A stretch of DNA of 64,000 bases from Salipaludibacillus aurantiacus (GTDB lineage: Bacteria > Bacillota > Bacilli > Bacillales > Salisediminibacteriaceae): NCBI RefSeq assembly GCF_900111295.1, contig NZ_FOGT01000016.1, forward strand, positions 1 to 64,000, read 5' to 3'. The position numbers and the translations under genes are program-made. Shown piece by piece: positions 33,664 to 42,503 of this stretch. The notes under the pieces are model-generated. The model made no database searches. It worked only from the letters and a program-made list of their open reading frames with translations, and was not told the DNA's origin. Position 1 is the first letter of the stretch. Each line of letters opens with the position of its first letter.

Positions 33664-34494
33664 ATGCTTCATTTTCAGCAGGATGTGATCGCAACTTTAA
33701 AAGTAAAGCCCGAAATTGATGTGCAGGAAGAGATTAGAACACGCATAGATTTCATAAAAGCTTATCTTAAAAAATCCGGCATGAAAGGCTACGTTCTCGG
33801 AATTTCAGGCGGCCAGGATTCTTCATTGCTTGGTAAATTAATTCAGCTGGCGATGGAAGAGCTAAATAAAGAAGAAAAGACATCAGAATATACATTTATC
33901 GGTGTCCGTCTTCCGTACGGCGTTCAGGCGGATGAAGATGATGCCCAGACAGCTCTGAACTTTATTCAGCCTTATAAACGAGTCACTGTTGACATTCAGC
34001 CTGGAGTAGACGGGTCAATAGACCAGTTCACTAAAGCCACAAATGAAACCATGTCTGATTTTATTAAAGGCAATACAAAAGCGAGGGAACGGATGAAAGC
34101 GCAGTATGACCTTGCAGCCCACTATAGATGTCTGGTAGCCGGTACGGACCATGCGGCTGAAGCGGTAACCGGGTTTTATACAAAGTTCGGAGACGGGGCG
34201 TGTGACGTTGCCCCATTGTTCGGGTTAAATAAACGTCAGGGGAAAGCCATCCTTAAAGAATTGGGCGCACCGGAGATATTATATTCGAAAGTTCCAACAG
34301 CAGATCTGGAAGATGACCGTCCGCTGCTTTCCGATGAAGAAGCGTTAGGATTGACGTATGATGAAATTGACGATTACCTTGAGGGGAAAGAAGTGTCCGA
34401 TAAGGTTAAAGAAAATTTGGAGCGCCGGTATAAAACAACTGAGCATAAACGTCAGCTCCCTGTGACGATCCATGATTACTGGTGGCAGTCTTAA
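33664..34494 (+). CDS. nadE: Ammonia-dependent NAD+ synthetase
   Basis: 276 residues from the ATG nine bases after AAAGGGG; the ATG at 33655 is directly adjacent to that site. It forms NAD+ from deamido-NAD+, ATP and ammonia. The ATP-pyrophosphatase loop is GISGGQDSSLLGK; also present are VRLPYGVQADEDDAQ, GTDHAAEAVTGFYTKFGDGA and the C-terminal KRQLPVTIHDYWW. There is no glutaminase domain, as usual in Bacilli. Its stop TAA overlaps the ATG of the PHP gene by one base. Confidence 0.94.
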   Translation: MLHFQQDVIATLKVKPEIDVQEEIRTRIDFIKAYLKKSGMKGYVLGISGGQDSSLLGKLIQLAMEELNKEEKTSEYTFIGVRLPYGVQADEDDAQTALNFIQPYKRVTVDIQPGVDGSIDQFTKATNETMSDFIKGNTKARERMKAQYDLAAHYRCLVAGTDHAAEAVTGFYTKFGDGACDVAPLFGLNKRQGKAILKELGAPEILYSKVPTADLEDDRPLLSDEEALGLTYDEIDDYLEGKEVSDKVKENLERRYKTTEHKRQLPVTIHDYWWQS

Positions 34495-35357
34495 TGGTTG
34501 GAAAAGCAGATCTTCACATGCATTCAACCGCTTCTGACGGAGGCTACGGGGCGGAAACGCTGATGGAAATGTGTGCAGAAGCAGGCTTGAGCCTTATTTC
34601 CCTCACAGACCATGACACGACCGCAGGAGTAGAAAAAGCAAAAAAGTCGGCAGAGTCATTAAACATACAGCTGATAAACGGGATCGAACTGTCAACACGG
34701 AGTCAAGGCCAAAGTGTAGACATTCTCGGTTACGGTATTGATGTGGAAAGTGCTCATCTTCAGGAAACACTCGCTTTTCACAGGCAAATGAGAGAGGAAC
34801 GCATGGAACGAATGGTCCGAAAATGCCGTGATTATGGGCTTGAGGTGACTGTAGAAGACGTTAAAGCTGAAGTGACCGGCCACACTTATTCCAGACCGCA
34901 TCTTGCCAAAGCGTTAATTAAAAAAGGGTATGGTGAAAAAGTAAGTGACATCTTTGACCACTATATCGGTTATGGGAAACCGTGTTACGTTGTTAAAGAA
35001 AAAGAAATGACGCCGTCTGAAGCTGTGAAACTGATTCATGAAGCTGGAGGCCTCGCTGTTGCCGCTCATCCGATTTACTATGATCTTGATGATCATATTC
35101 TCGACTGGTTTATCAATGACGGACTTGATGGAGTTGAAGTGTACCATCGAGACCATGATGAACAAGCCGTCAAACGTTTTTCAGCCCTGGCTGAAAAAGC
35201 TGAAGCGAAGCTCGGGCACCGGGTGTTTAAAACAGGAGGTTCTGATTTCCATCATGAAGCCTACGGAAGAGAAGGGGAAAAACTCGGAATCACAAAGCTT
35301 CCTTACGAAGAGGCGGAATACCTTCTGACATTTCTCCAGAACAAAGAAAAGCGTTAA
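34494..35357 (+). CDS. PHP-domain phosphoesterase (RNase AM / nucleotide phosphatase-like)
   Basis: 287 residues. PHP motif I ADLHMHSTASDGG, motif II SLTDHDTTAG, a helical insertion, and C-terminal VAAHPIYY and TGGSDFHHE, which supply the metal ligands. Related proteins (TrpH/YciV) hydrolyse 3',5'-nucleoside bisphosphates or act as 5'-3' RNases; the exact substrate here is not determined. ATG overlaps the nadE stop (TAATG), so translation is coupled. Confidence 0.87.
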   Translation: MVGKADLHMHSTASDGGYGAETLMEMCAEAGLSLISLTDHDTTAGVEKAKKSAESLNIQLINGIELSTRSQGQSVDILGYGIDVESAHLQETLAFHRQMREERMERMVRKCRDYGLEVTVEDVKAEVTGHTYSRPHLAKALIKKGYGEKVSDIFDHYIGYGKPCYVVKEKEMTPSEAVKLIHEAGGLAVAAHPIYYDLDDHILDWFINDGLDGVEVYHRDHDEQAVKRFSALAEKAEAKLGHRVFKTGGSDFHHEAYGREGEKLGITKLPYEEAEYLLTFLQNKEKR

Positions 35358-35385
35358 GATCTTTTTGATCTTTCCGCTTTTCTTT
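35345..35385 (+). terminator. Rho-independent terminator
   Basis: GAAAAGCG / CGCTTTTC stem with inner GATCTTTTTGATC hairpin, overlapping the PHP stop codon. Confidence 0.75.
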
Positions 35386-35416
35386 TGCTGGTTTAAGCTG
35401 GGGCCAGTTCTTCATT

Positions 35417-35443
35417 GGGGTCAACCCCCCCATTTACTGGAAA
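35417..35443. repeat. Dispersed 27-bp motif, copy 1
   Basis: GGGGTCAACCCCCCCATTTA followed by CTGGAAA. It matches the sequence at 52383-52409 at 24 of 27 positions. The GGGGTCRRACCCC part is an inverted repeat. Confidence 0.6.
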
Positions 35444-35513
35444 TGCACTATCCTTTATTGTCCAGTACTATTTTAAAACGGAGGGGCCACACTAGTGGGT
35501 GAGGAGGGAGGAC

Positions 35514-35654
35514 ATGGATGGATGGCTCATTGTAATAATAATTGTGGTTTTATCCTGGCTGACGGTTAAAAAAGGCTGGCTGTATGATCCAACTCACCCC
35601 GAGCGCCCCAAGAAGACGCCTGCAGCAAAATGGCTCCGTAAAAATAAGCCATGA
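35514..35654 (+). CDS. Small membrane protein, 46 residues
   Basis: MDGWLIVIIIVVLSWLTVKK, then GWLYDPTHPERPKKTPAAKW: one N-terminal transmembrane helix and a basic, proline-rich tail. GAGGAGGGAGG lies just before ATG, which strongly supports translation. No family recognised. Confidence 0.65.
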   Translation: MDGWLIVIIIVVLSWLTVKKGWLYDPTHPERPKKTPAAKWLRKNKP

Positions 35655-35730
35655 CTGACGGAAGTTGTCTGTACATGATATAATTAAATAAATAACTAAA
35701 TGACTATTTAAACAAAAGGGGGAGGCGTCA

Positions 35731-36945
35731 TTGGATCCTCTAGAAGTAATTGAAAACATTTCTTCTGTTGTGCCTCATTACCAGCCTGTTTTAAATTCTG
35801 AAGAATATCGTATTATTGGATATGAAGTCCTTGGCCGCATTCACCTAAATGGTGAATGTTTATCATTAGGCCCTTTTTTTCTTGACCGGTCTGTTCCTGC
35901 CGAGTATAAATGGGAAGTAGATAAAGAGATTCATAAACAAGCAGTTAAATTTGCAATAAGCCATCCCGGAAAGCCGCGTCTCTTCTTTAATATTGATCCC
36001 AATACGCTTGCCCAGCTCCACTGTCTTGAAGAACTGATGGAAAATTTTGAGCAGTTTTACAAGGATGGACTGGAGAAAAATCAGGTTGTATTTGAGTTTC
36101 GCGTGAACGATTATATGGAAGAGATCAATGACCTCAGCCACATGATTTTGTATATGAAAGCCAGCGGCTATACTGTCACACTGGATGACATTAAAACAAA
36201 TGATACAAATCTGGAAAACTTTTCAAAACTTGAGCCTAATATTATTAAAATAGACTTGTCAGATTTAAAAGAATCGACAAATCATTTTACATACAGGGAC
36301 GTGTTAAGCGCCTTGGCCTTATTTGCGAGAAAAATTGGAGCTGCGCTTCATTTTAAAGGCATACAGAACACCCATCAGCTCCGGACCGCCTGGCAGCATG
36401 GCGGAAGATACTTGCAAGGTTTTTATTTACATGAACCTGGCGAAATTTTTCCCGATGAAAGTGCTTTAAAAAAGAAACTGGAAAGCCAGATTCATTCGTT
36501 TATTGATTTAGCCCATAAAAAGTTAGAGCGTCAGCTTTCATTTGTCAGCTGGATGGATTCTCTAATGGAAAAGACGGTTAAAGAGAAAATCAGCTCGGTT
36601 GACCAGCTTGTTGAGTTTATTGCAAAAGCTGCTGATGAAGCTTCTTTTCGGGCATACGTGTGTGATAGTTACGGGTACCAGAAAAGTGCCAACTGGGTAA
36701 AAACCGGGAAAACTCAATGGGTTTCTGAGGAAAGTGCCCGGGGGAAAAACTGGAGCTGGCGTACTTATTTTCTTTCACAGATTATGCAAATGAAACATCG
36801 AAAAACAGGGATGTTATCAGATAAATACCGGGATATTGAAACCAATGAACTGATTCGTACGTATTCATACCCAATAGGGAAAGAACAATACGTGTTCATT
36901 GACTTGGACCCTGTTTATTTATTTGAAAATGACTGGCTCTTATAG
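35731..36945 (+). CDS. Degenerate EAL-domain protein (YkuI-like)
   Basis: 404 residues: an EAL domain (about 1-250) plus a YkuI-like C-terminal PAS-type domain (about 255-404). The EAL signature is EVLGR (residues 32-36). LDDIKTN replaces LDDFGTG, IIKIDLSDL keeps the lysine, but the AEGVE glutamate region reads HFKGIQN. With this change phosphodiesterase activity is doubtful. B. subtilis YkuI binds c-di-GMP without clear activity (known), so a c-di-GMP receptor role is inferred. TTG start with GGGGGAGG upstream. Confidence 0.87.
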   Translation: MDPLEVIENISSVVPHYQPVLNSEEYRIIGYEVLGRIHLNGECLSLGPFFLDRSVPAEYKWEVDKEIHKQAVKFAISHPGKPRLFFNIDPNTLAQLHCLEELMENFEQFYKDGLEKNQVVFEFRVNDYMEEINDLSHMILYMKASGYTVTLDDIKTNDTNLENFSKLEPNIIKIDLSDLKESTNHFTYRDVLSALALFARKIGAALHFKGIQNTHQLRTAWQHGGRYLQGFYLHEPGEIFPDESALKKKLESQIHSFIDLAHKKLERQLSFVSWMDSLMEKTVKEKISSVDQLVEFIAKAADEASFRAYVCDSYGYQKSANWVKTGKTQWVSEESARGKNWSWRTYFLSQIMQMKHRKTGMLSDKYRDIETNELIRTYSYPIGKEQYVFIDLDPVYLFENDWLL

Positions 36946-36982
36946 AAGCTTTTTTCCCTGTAATTAGAGAGGATATTATAAA

Positions 36983-38152
36983 ATGAAGTCTGTTTGGAAA
37001 CTTAAAGGCATGTTGTTCTTTTTTCATTCATCTATGACGATTTTAATCAGTTATCTGCCTATTTACTTCCAGTATTTAGGGCTTACAGGCAATGAGATCG
37101 GCATTCTTCTTGCTGTAGGCCCTGCTGCCGCCATTATTGCTCAGCCTTTCTGGGGATTTATGAGTGACCGCTGGAAAACAGTGAAACGCGTGCTGCTTTT
37201 ATGTTTAAGCAGTGCGCTTGCCATCGGTTTTATCGTCTTTCAAATTGCTGAATTTATACTGCTTATTCCCATTGTTTATATCTTTTTCTCCTTTATGTCT
37301 CCTGCAGGGGGGCTGGGGGACAGCCTGGCTCAAAAAGTGTCTATCCAGCGCGGAGTGTCTTTTGGAAGCATCCGTATGTGGGGATCACTCGGCTTTGCTT
37401 CTGCTTCTCTGACTGGAGGTTACATTTTAAGCTCCATCGGTATCGCAAATATCTACTATGTTTACGCCTCCTTTCTGCTTATCGCTCTGGTATTCACTTA
37501 TATGGCGCCTGACAGTGAACCTTCAAAGAAACCGGTTCAGCTTAGAAAGGCTGTGAAGCTGTTAAAAGAGAGACAGCTTGTTATATTTCTTATGTTAATT
37601 TTGTCAATCAGCTTGACCCACCGGATGAATGATTCGTTTATCGGCCTTTATATTATTGAACTTGGCGGGAATGAATCAGTCATCGGCCTGGCCTGGTTCA
37701 TAGGGGTGGCGACAGAGGCACTGGTATTTGCACTGAGTGTTTACTGGTTAAGAGGGTATCATCCTCTAACATACATTATTATTGCTGCGTCTATATATAC
37801 AGCAAGGTGGCTTTTAATGTCGCTTGTACCGGATGCGACCTATTTGCTGTTTCTCCAGTTCATGCACGGATTGGCATTCGGGATCTTTTATTTAACAGGC
37901 TTTCAGTTTGCCTCAAAACTTGTTCCTGAAGAATTACAGTCAACCGGGCACCTTTTGTTCATTTCTGTTTTCTTTGGAATCTCCGGTGTAATAGGTTCCG
38001 TCCTTGGCGGCGCAGTCATCGATCAGTTCGATGTAAGGACCCTTTACACTCTTATGTTCGGGATGGCGCTTATCGGGCTGGTCAGCTCATTCGTCTACAG
38101 GTATTTCTATCTGAAGAGGGAAAGGGAGGAGCAAGCCGCTTCCGGTTCATAG
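36983..38152 (+). CDS. MFS transporter (MFS_1_like group)
   Basis: 389 residues, twelve predicted helices. Opening LKGMLFFFHSSMTILISYLP and loop WGFMSDRWKTVKRV (the MFS A-motif GxxxDRxxxR variant), then FGSIRMWGSLGFASASLTGG are typical of the nucleoside:H+ symporter/3-phenylpropionate transporter-like branch. Substrate unknown. The ribosome site AGAGAGG is modest. Follows the EAL gene by 37 bp. Confidence 0.85.
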   Translation: MKSVWKLKGMLFFFHSSMTILISYLPIYFQYLGLTGNEIGILLAVGPAAAIIAQPFWGFMSDRWKTVKRVLLLCLSSALAIGFIVFQIAEFILLIPIVYIFFSFMSPAGGLGDSLAQKVSIQRGVSFGSIRMWGSLGFASASLTGGYILSSIGIANIYYVYASFLLIALVFTYMAPDSEPSKKPVQLRKAVKLLKERQLVIFLMLILSISLTHRMNDSFIGLYIIELGGNESVIGLAWFIGVATEALVFALSVYWLRGYHPLTYIIIAASIYTARWLLMSLVPDATYLLFLQFMHGLAFGIFYLTGFQFASKLVPEELQSTGHLLFISVFFGISGVIGSVLGGAVIDQFDVRTLYTLMFGMALIGLVSSFVYRYFYLKREREEQAASGS

Positions 38153-38230
38153 CTTAAAGTGTTTTAAGAGGGGTACAATATGAAGGTCATCTTGCACGTA
38201 CACACCAGTTGAAAAAAGGAGGAATCATCT

Positions 38231-38782
38231 ATGGCACTATGGATTGTTATTGGAGGATTAGCAGTACTCGTATTAATTTGGATCACGGGGTATAACCGGC
38301 TGATCAGGTACAGAAACTGGGTGGAAGAAGCGTGGGCGCAAATTGATGTGCAATTAAAACGGCGTTACGATCTTATCCCTAATCTGGTGGAAACAGTGAA
38401 AGGGTATGCGAAACATGAAAAAGAAACGTTAGCCCAGGTGGTAGAATTAAGGAACCAGCTTGGTAAAACAAACATGAACCGCCAGGATCAGATGGAAGTT
38501 AATGATCAGCTGAGCGGTGCTTTAAAAAACCTGTTTGCTTTAAGAGAAGCCTATCCTGATTTGAAAGCTAACCAGAATTTTCAAATGCTTCAGGAGGAAT
38601 TAACCCAGACTGAAAATAAAATTGCTTATTCACGCCAGCTATACAACAATACGGTTATGAAATACAATACTAAAATTCAGTCTGTGCCGACCAATATTCT
38701 TGCGGGAATCCACGGATTCGGCAAACGGGATATGCTTGAAGCCACCAATGAAGAACGTCAGAACGTTCAAGTGAAGTTTTAA
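38231..38782 (+). CDS. LemA family protein
   Basis: 183 residues. N-terminal helix (about 3-21) followed by the LemA block YRNWVEEAWAQIDVQLKRRY and DLIPNLVETVKGYAKHEKET, a long coiled helical bundle and TKIQSVPTNILAG near the end. LemA proteins are membrane-anchored with an outside N-terminus. Their role is unknown, but they often pair with HtpX-like proteases, as here: the protease gene starts 16 bp downstream. AAAAGGAGG precedes the ATG. Confidence 0.92.
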   Translation: MALWIVIGGLAVLVLIWITGYNRLIRYRNWVEEAWAQIDVQLKRRYDLIPNLVETVKGYAKHEKETLAQVVELRNQLGKTNMNRQDQMEVNDQLSGALKNLFALREAYPDLKANQNFQMLQEELTQTENKIAYSRQLYNNTVMKYNTKIQSVPTNILAGIHGFGKRDMLEATNEERQNVQVKF

Positions 38783-38798
38783 ATAAAGGTGGCTTACT

Positions 38799-39677
38799 AT
38801 GATTCTTTACGAACAAATACGTAAAAACAAAACAAAAACAGTTTTTATTGTTACCTTTTTTGTCGCATTCGTTTTAGTGGTGGGTGCGGCCTTCAGCTAC
38901 GTGATGTATGGCGATTTAATATCAGGAGTTATACTGGCGGCTCTGCTTTCGGTGGTGTATGTTTCTATTATTCTGGCTTCCAGCACCAACGTTGTGATGC
39001 GGATGAATCATGCAAGAGAAATTAAATCTGCCGAACAGCACAGGTTCCTGTGGCACACGGTGGAAAATATGGCGATGGTAGCGCGTATTCAAATGCCCAG
39101 AGTGTTTATTATTAAGGATGAGTCACCAAATGCTTTTGCGACAGGGATGTCGCCCAAAAGCGGAGCAGTGGCTGTAACGACCGGGCTGATGGATACATTA
39201 AACCGTGAAGAACTGGAAGGCGTTATTGCTCATGAGATTGCGCATATTAAAAACTACGACGTCCGCTTATCGACCATTGCATTGGCCCTTGTCTCTGTCA
39301 TCGCCATTATAAGCGATTTCGGCTCGCGGATGCTTTTTTTCTCGAGGGGAGGAAGGAATCAGAAACAAAGCCCTGTCGTTCTCATTATTGCTTTAGTGTT
39401 ACTCATTGTCGCTCCTTTAATTGCGATGATGATTAATATGGCTATTTCAAGAAACAGAGAGTATCTGGCTGATGCAAGCGGGGCAGAGTTAACACGTAAT
39501 CCGTGGGCACTCGCTTCTGCCCTGGAAAAGATTACAGGGGTGAGAACTCCGGTTAAAGAAGCTTCAAGCTCGTCTGCACCGTTATATTTCAGTGACCCGT
39601 TAAAGAAAGGGATGAAAGGGCTCTTCTCCACTCATCCTGATCCCCGGGAAAGAATTAAACGTCTGAAGGAAATGTAG
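38799..39677 (+). CDS. HtpX-like M48 membrane metalloprotease
   Basis: 292 residues. Two N-terminal helices (about 17-60), the zinc motif VIAHEIAHIKN (HExxH at about 146-150), two further helices and the third ligand in NREYLADASGAELT. STHPDPRERIKRL closes the protein, as in HtpX. HtpX-type proteases degrade misfolded membrane proteins. Coupled to the LemA gene; a strong terminator follows. Confidence 0.92.
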   Translation: MILYEQIRKNKTKTVFIVTFFVAFVLVVGAAFSYVMYGDLISGVILAALLSVVYVSIILASSTNVVMRMNHAREIKSAEQHRFLWHTVENMAMVARIQMPRVFIIKDESPNAFATGMSPKSGAVAVTTGLMDTLNREELEGVIAHEIAHIKNYDVRLSTIALALVSVIAIISDFGSRMLFFSRGGRNQKQSPVVLIIALVLLIVAPLIAMMINMAISRNREYLADASGAELTRNPWALASALEKITGVRTPVKEASSSSAPLYFSDPLKKGMKGLFSTHPDPRERIKRLKEM

Positions 39678-39720
39678 AAACCGCCCTATAATAGTTGAAT
39701 AAAAGGTCTGATATATTTGC

Positions 39721-39755
39721 AGGGCTGGGGATTAATGGTTCCCCAGCCCCTTTTC
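39721..39755 (+). terminator. Terminator of lemA-htpX unit
   Basis: GGGCTGGGGA-TTAATGG-TTCCCCAGCCC, then TTTT. Confidence 0.85.
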
Positions 39756-39829
39756 TTTTCAATTAAGTTACAGGTTCGTTATAATGAAACAAAGGAACCG
39801 CCTGTCATTATAAAACAGGGGTGATAGAA

Positions 39830-40495
39830 GTGAAGAAAACGCTCATACTTATAGCAATAGCTGCAGCAGTCATTTTTTTCAGCCTGAATTCTGAATGGAT
39901 CGCCCAATTAAGGAACGAAAATTTAAGCTATTTTACTGATGACTTGTTCTCCGAGATAGGATACGGGATTCTTTTTATAACGATCCCTCTTATGATAATC
40001 CAAAATATTGTTACGATTTTCCCTATTCTGATTGTTATTATTATCCATTTTATTCTTTTCGGTTTGGCCGGCGGCTTTTTATACAGTCTTATAGGAACCA
40101 CCATTGGAGCTATTGTTTGTTTTTGGCTGGGCAGAACTGCGAGCAGAAAATGGGTGGATAAATACTGGAGTAAAAATGAAGAAAAGCTGTCTTATATTGT
40201 GGACCTGATTTCCTCATATGGAGTGTTTATGATTGTGGTACTGAGAAGCATTCCTGTTATGCCAAGCAACCTTATTTCAATTGCCGCATCGGTGAGCCCG
40301 ATTTCGGACAGGCAGTATATCTGGTCCACTTTATTTGGAAATATCTCCATGGTGTGGATCCTTAGTTTATTATCTTCCCCGCTTTGGATGAGTGAGTCCA
40401 TTTATACAGGCTATATAACCGGGTATATTATTTTTGCACTTGCCGTCACAGGCTATTACGGAATACGATTTTACCGCCACAGATTAAATAATTGA
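39830..40495 (+). CDS. VTT-domain (SNARE-associated/DedA-like) membrane protein
   Basis: 221 residues from the GTG six bases after AGGGGTGA. Five to six helices. VTT-like blocks: ILIVIIIHFILFGLAGGFLY, GTTIGAIVCFWLGRTASRKW, and VVLRSIPVMPSNLISIAASV. More divergent than the TVP38-type protein at 28290-28931. A lipid-transport role is inferred from the superfamily only. Downstream lies the DUF2207-like gene after 35 bp. Confidence 0.83.
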   Translation: MKKTLILIAIAAAVIFFSLNSEWIAQLRNENLSYFTDDLFSEIGYGILFITIPLMIIQNIVTIFPILIVIIIHFILFGLAGGFLYSLIGTTIGAIVCFWLGRTASRKWVDKYWSKNEEKLSYIVDLISSYGVFMIVVLRSIPVMPSNLISIAASVSPISDRQYIWSTLFGNISMVWILSLLSSPLWMSESIYTGYITGYIIFALAVTGYYGIRFYRHRLNN

Positions 40496-40530
40496 GCAGA
40501 ACCACGACTTTTTAATCAGGAGGTGTGAAT

Positions 40531-41571
40531 ATGGAAGACGGACGCCTATTTAATTTACCGGTCATGACAACGTTTGAAATGAATTTCCTTCTGTTATTTA
40601 TTTTTCTTGTACTAACTACCGCGGGCATCCTTATTTACGAACGCTATAAGAGAAAACAGGTCGTAGAAAAAACGGCAGCAAATCATGTTTTAACTGAAAG
40701 GGATTTTGAAAAGTTTTCTCCCCCTCTTGTCGCGCAGTTAATCTTTGGGCGCGGGGCCTATACCCGGCACATTACTGCAGGCCTGCTGAATTTAGTCAGG
40801 AAGAAAATACTTGTTCTTGATCAGGACAAAGAAGGACACTATTATTTTACTGTAGAAGGGGCTTCTGAAACGCCAAAGGCAGAAGATGAAAAATTTTTAT
40901 ACGGCTGGATGCTTTATGAGGTCGGTAAGGATGGGGTTTTTCATATAGATGATTTGTATAATTTTACAGAAGAAAGAGAGAATCGGGAGACATTTCTTCA
41001 TAAATTATATGAATGGGAGGAGAAAATGAAAAACGAGCTCGTCGGACAAGGGCTGTTTGCTGTATTCTCTCCTTTTAAACGTGTTCTGGCCGGAATCTCT
41101 CTTGTCATGGTTTTATTGGGCAGCGGATTTATTATTGCCTCGCCTTTTTTGAGTATTTTATACCTCGCCGCCGGCCTTGCAACTTTTATAATTATGCTTT
41201 GTTATTCTTCTATGACACACGCCGGCCGGTATGAGTACCAAAAGTGGAAACCATTTATTTATGATATCCGAAAAAGTTCAGCTGAAAAGTTTGAAGAAAC
41301 CGGAAAAATCTCTGTAAGCTACGTCTATGCGATCGCTTTTGACCTGAAAGACACCTATGTGAAAAAGTTTCCAGTCAGAGAAGCGTCGCAGCTGTCTTTG
41401 CGGACTGACCAGTTTCCGTTATATTTTGCGGCTGCTCCCGGTACGACAGCCCTTTCCCTCGAAGGAATCCAGTTAATTGACGAATTGGAATCTTCCTTGG
41501 AACAGATCATTTCTCCTATTGCCTACAGTCCTGACGAAGCGGACGATTCGGGCGGGGCTTTAACTGAATAA
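40531..41571 (+). CDS. DUF2207 C-terminal-like membrane protein
   Basis: 346 residues from the ATG after AGGAGGTG. One N-terminal helix (about 14-34), a cytoplasmic part with SPPLVAQLIFGRGAYTRHIT and LLNLVRKKILVLDQDKEGHY, two central helices (about 180-230) and a C-terminal soluble part with SVSYVYAIAFDLKDTYVKKF. This resembles the second half of DUF2207 (YciQ-like) proteins, whose large extracellular N-terminal half is missing. DUF2207 genes often neighbour lemA, as in this stretch. Function unknown. Confidence 0.72.
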   Translation: MEDGRLFNLPVMTTFEMNFLLLFIFLVLTTAGILIYERYKRKQVVEKTAANHVLTERDFEKFSPPLVAQLIFGRGAYTRHITAGLLNLVRKKILVLDQDKEGHYYFTVEGASETPKAEDEKFLYGWMLYEVGKDGVFHIDDLYNFTEERENRETFLHKLYEWEEKMKNELVGQGLFAVFSPFKRVLAGISLVMVLLGSGFIIASPFLSILYLAAGLATFIIMLCYSSMTHAGRYEYQKWKPFIYDIRKSSAEKFEETGKISVSYVYAIAFDLKDTYVKKFPVREASQLSLRTDQFPLYFAAAPGTTALSLEGIQLIDELESSLEQIISPIAYSPDEADDSGGALTE

Positions 41572-42387
41572 TCAGCGGCTTGAACGTTTTCCGAACGTAT
41601 TCATAACCCAAGGGTGGATCAGCCCTTGGGTTTTTTTATAAAAAAACCAGGGAAGCGCCGGTTTAAAGTGGGTAAGGGCAGTCCACACTGTTTGAGTGCT
41701 GCCATTACTGTAAGTAATAAACCATAGCCTGCCTTTTGGATCCATTTCTTTTTTTTCTCCATTTAACAAGCCGCCAGTGATGGCCCATTCACTTATTTCT
41801 TTAGAAAATAGCGGGTATTTTCTCTCAAGTATCAGAAGTGGAGACGGGATTCCGGGGACTATAAACAGCGCTTTGTCTTCTTTACGTTCGATTCTGACCA
41901 TTCCTTTTGTGAATGTATTGAGCCAATCATAATAAGTATCAGCCCAGTCATATGCCGCCCCCTTATAACCGGATGTCCAGCATTGGACAGACGTGACTTT
42001 ACGGTCCGGCATATTAGACAACTTAACTTGCTGTTTAAAATTTTTCAAGTTCAGCCCTTCTAGCGGCGGGGTTTCTCCCTCGTACAGTAAATGGAGACAG
42101 TTATATTTATAAATGTAAAGATTTTTATAATGGTGAGCCGAAATGATTTCTAATAAGCGGATGAGCATGCTGTTAAAAGTGTCCGTATCTCCCTGCACAA
42201 GCTCATCTCCAGTCATCACGGGGTAATCAAGTACAATATGCTCGTAAGCCGTTGTTATGGCTGTAAGGTTATTTAAGGACACAGAATAAGTTCCTCTGTC
42301 AGTGGAGGCAGGCAGATCAGTCTTGGCACCTGGCATAATTTCAAATCCTTGCCATATCCCCGATCCAACTAAAATAAGTTTGTCCAT
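41572..42387 (-). CDS. Hypothetical protein, 271 residues
   Basis: Soluble, aromatic-rich protein (DKLILVGSGIWQGFEIMPGA, LYIYKYNCLHLLYEGE, GLLNGEKKEMDPKGRLWFIT). No signal peptide, membrane helix or recognised motif. AAAGGATG lies before the ATG. The 3' end carries a terminator hairpin in its coding sequence. I cannot suggest a function. Confidence 0.75.
   Translation of the reverse strand: MDKLILVGSGIWQGFEIMPGAKTDLPASTDRGTYSVSLNNLTAITTAYEHIVLDYPVMTGDELVQGDTDTFNSMLIRLLEIISAHHYKNLYIYKYNCLHLLYEGETPPLEGLNLKNFKQQVKLSNMPDRKVTSVQCWTSGYKGAAYDWADTYYDWLNTFTKGMVRIERKEDKALFIVPGIPSPLLILERKYPLFSKEISEWAITGGLLNGEKKEMDPKGRLWFITYSNGSTQTVWTALTHFKPALPWFFYKKTQGLIHPWVMNTFGKRSSR
41603..41640. terminator. Bidirectional terminator inside a gene end
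   Basis: AACCCAAGGG / CCCTTGGGTT plus seven T. It lies within the last codons of the convergent minus-strand gene. Confidence 0.75.
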
Positions 42388-42503
42388 TATTTCACATCCT
42401 TTAGGTTCATTATTTACTATATCACGGAAAAGTCATCCAACGGAGTAATAGGTGCATGTTTTGCTGCGTAATAAACAACACTAAATTAAAAAGGATGAAA
42501 GTG

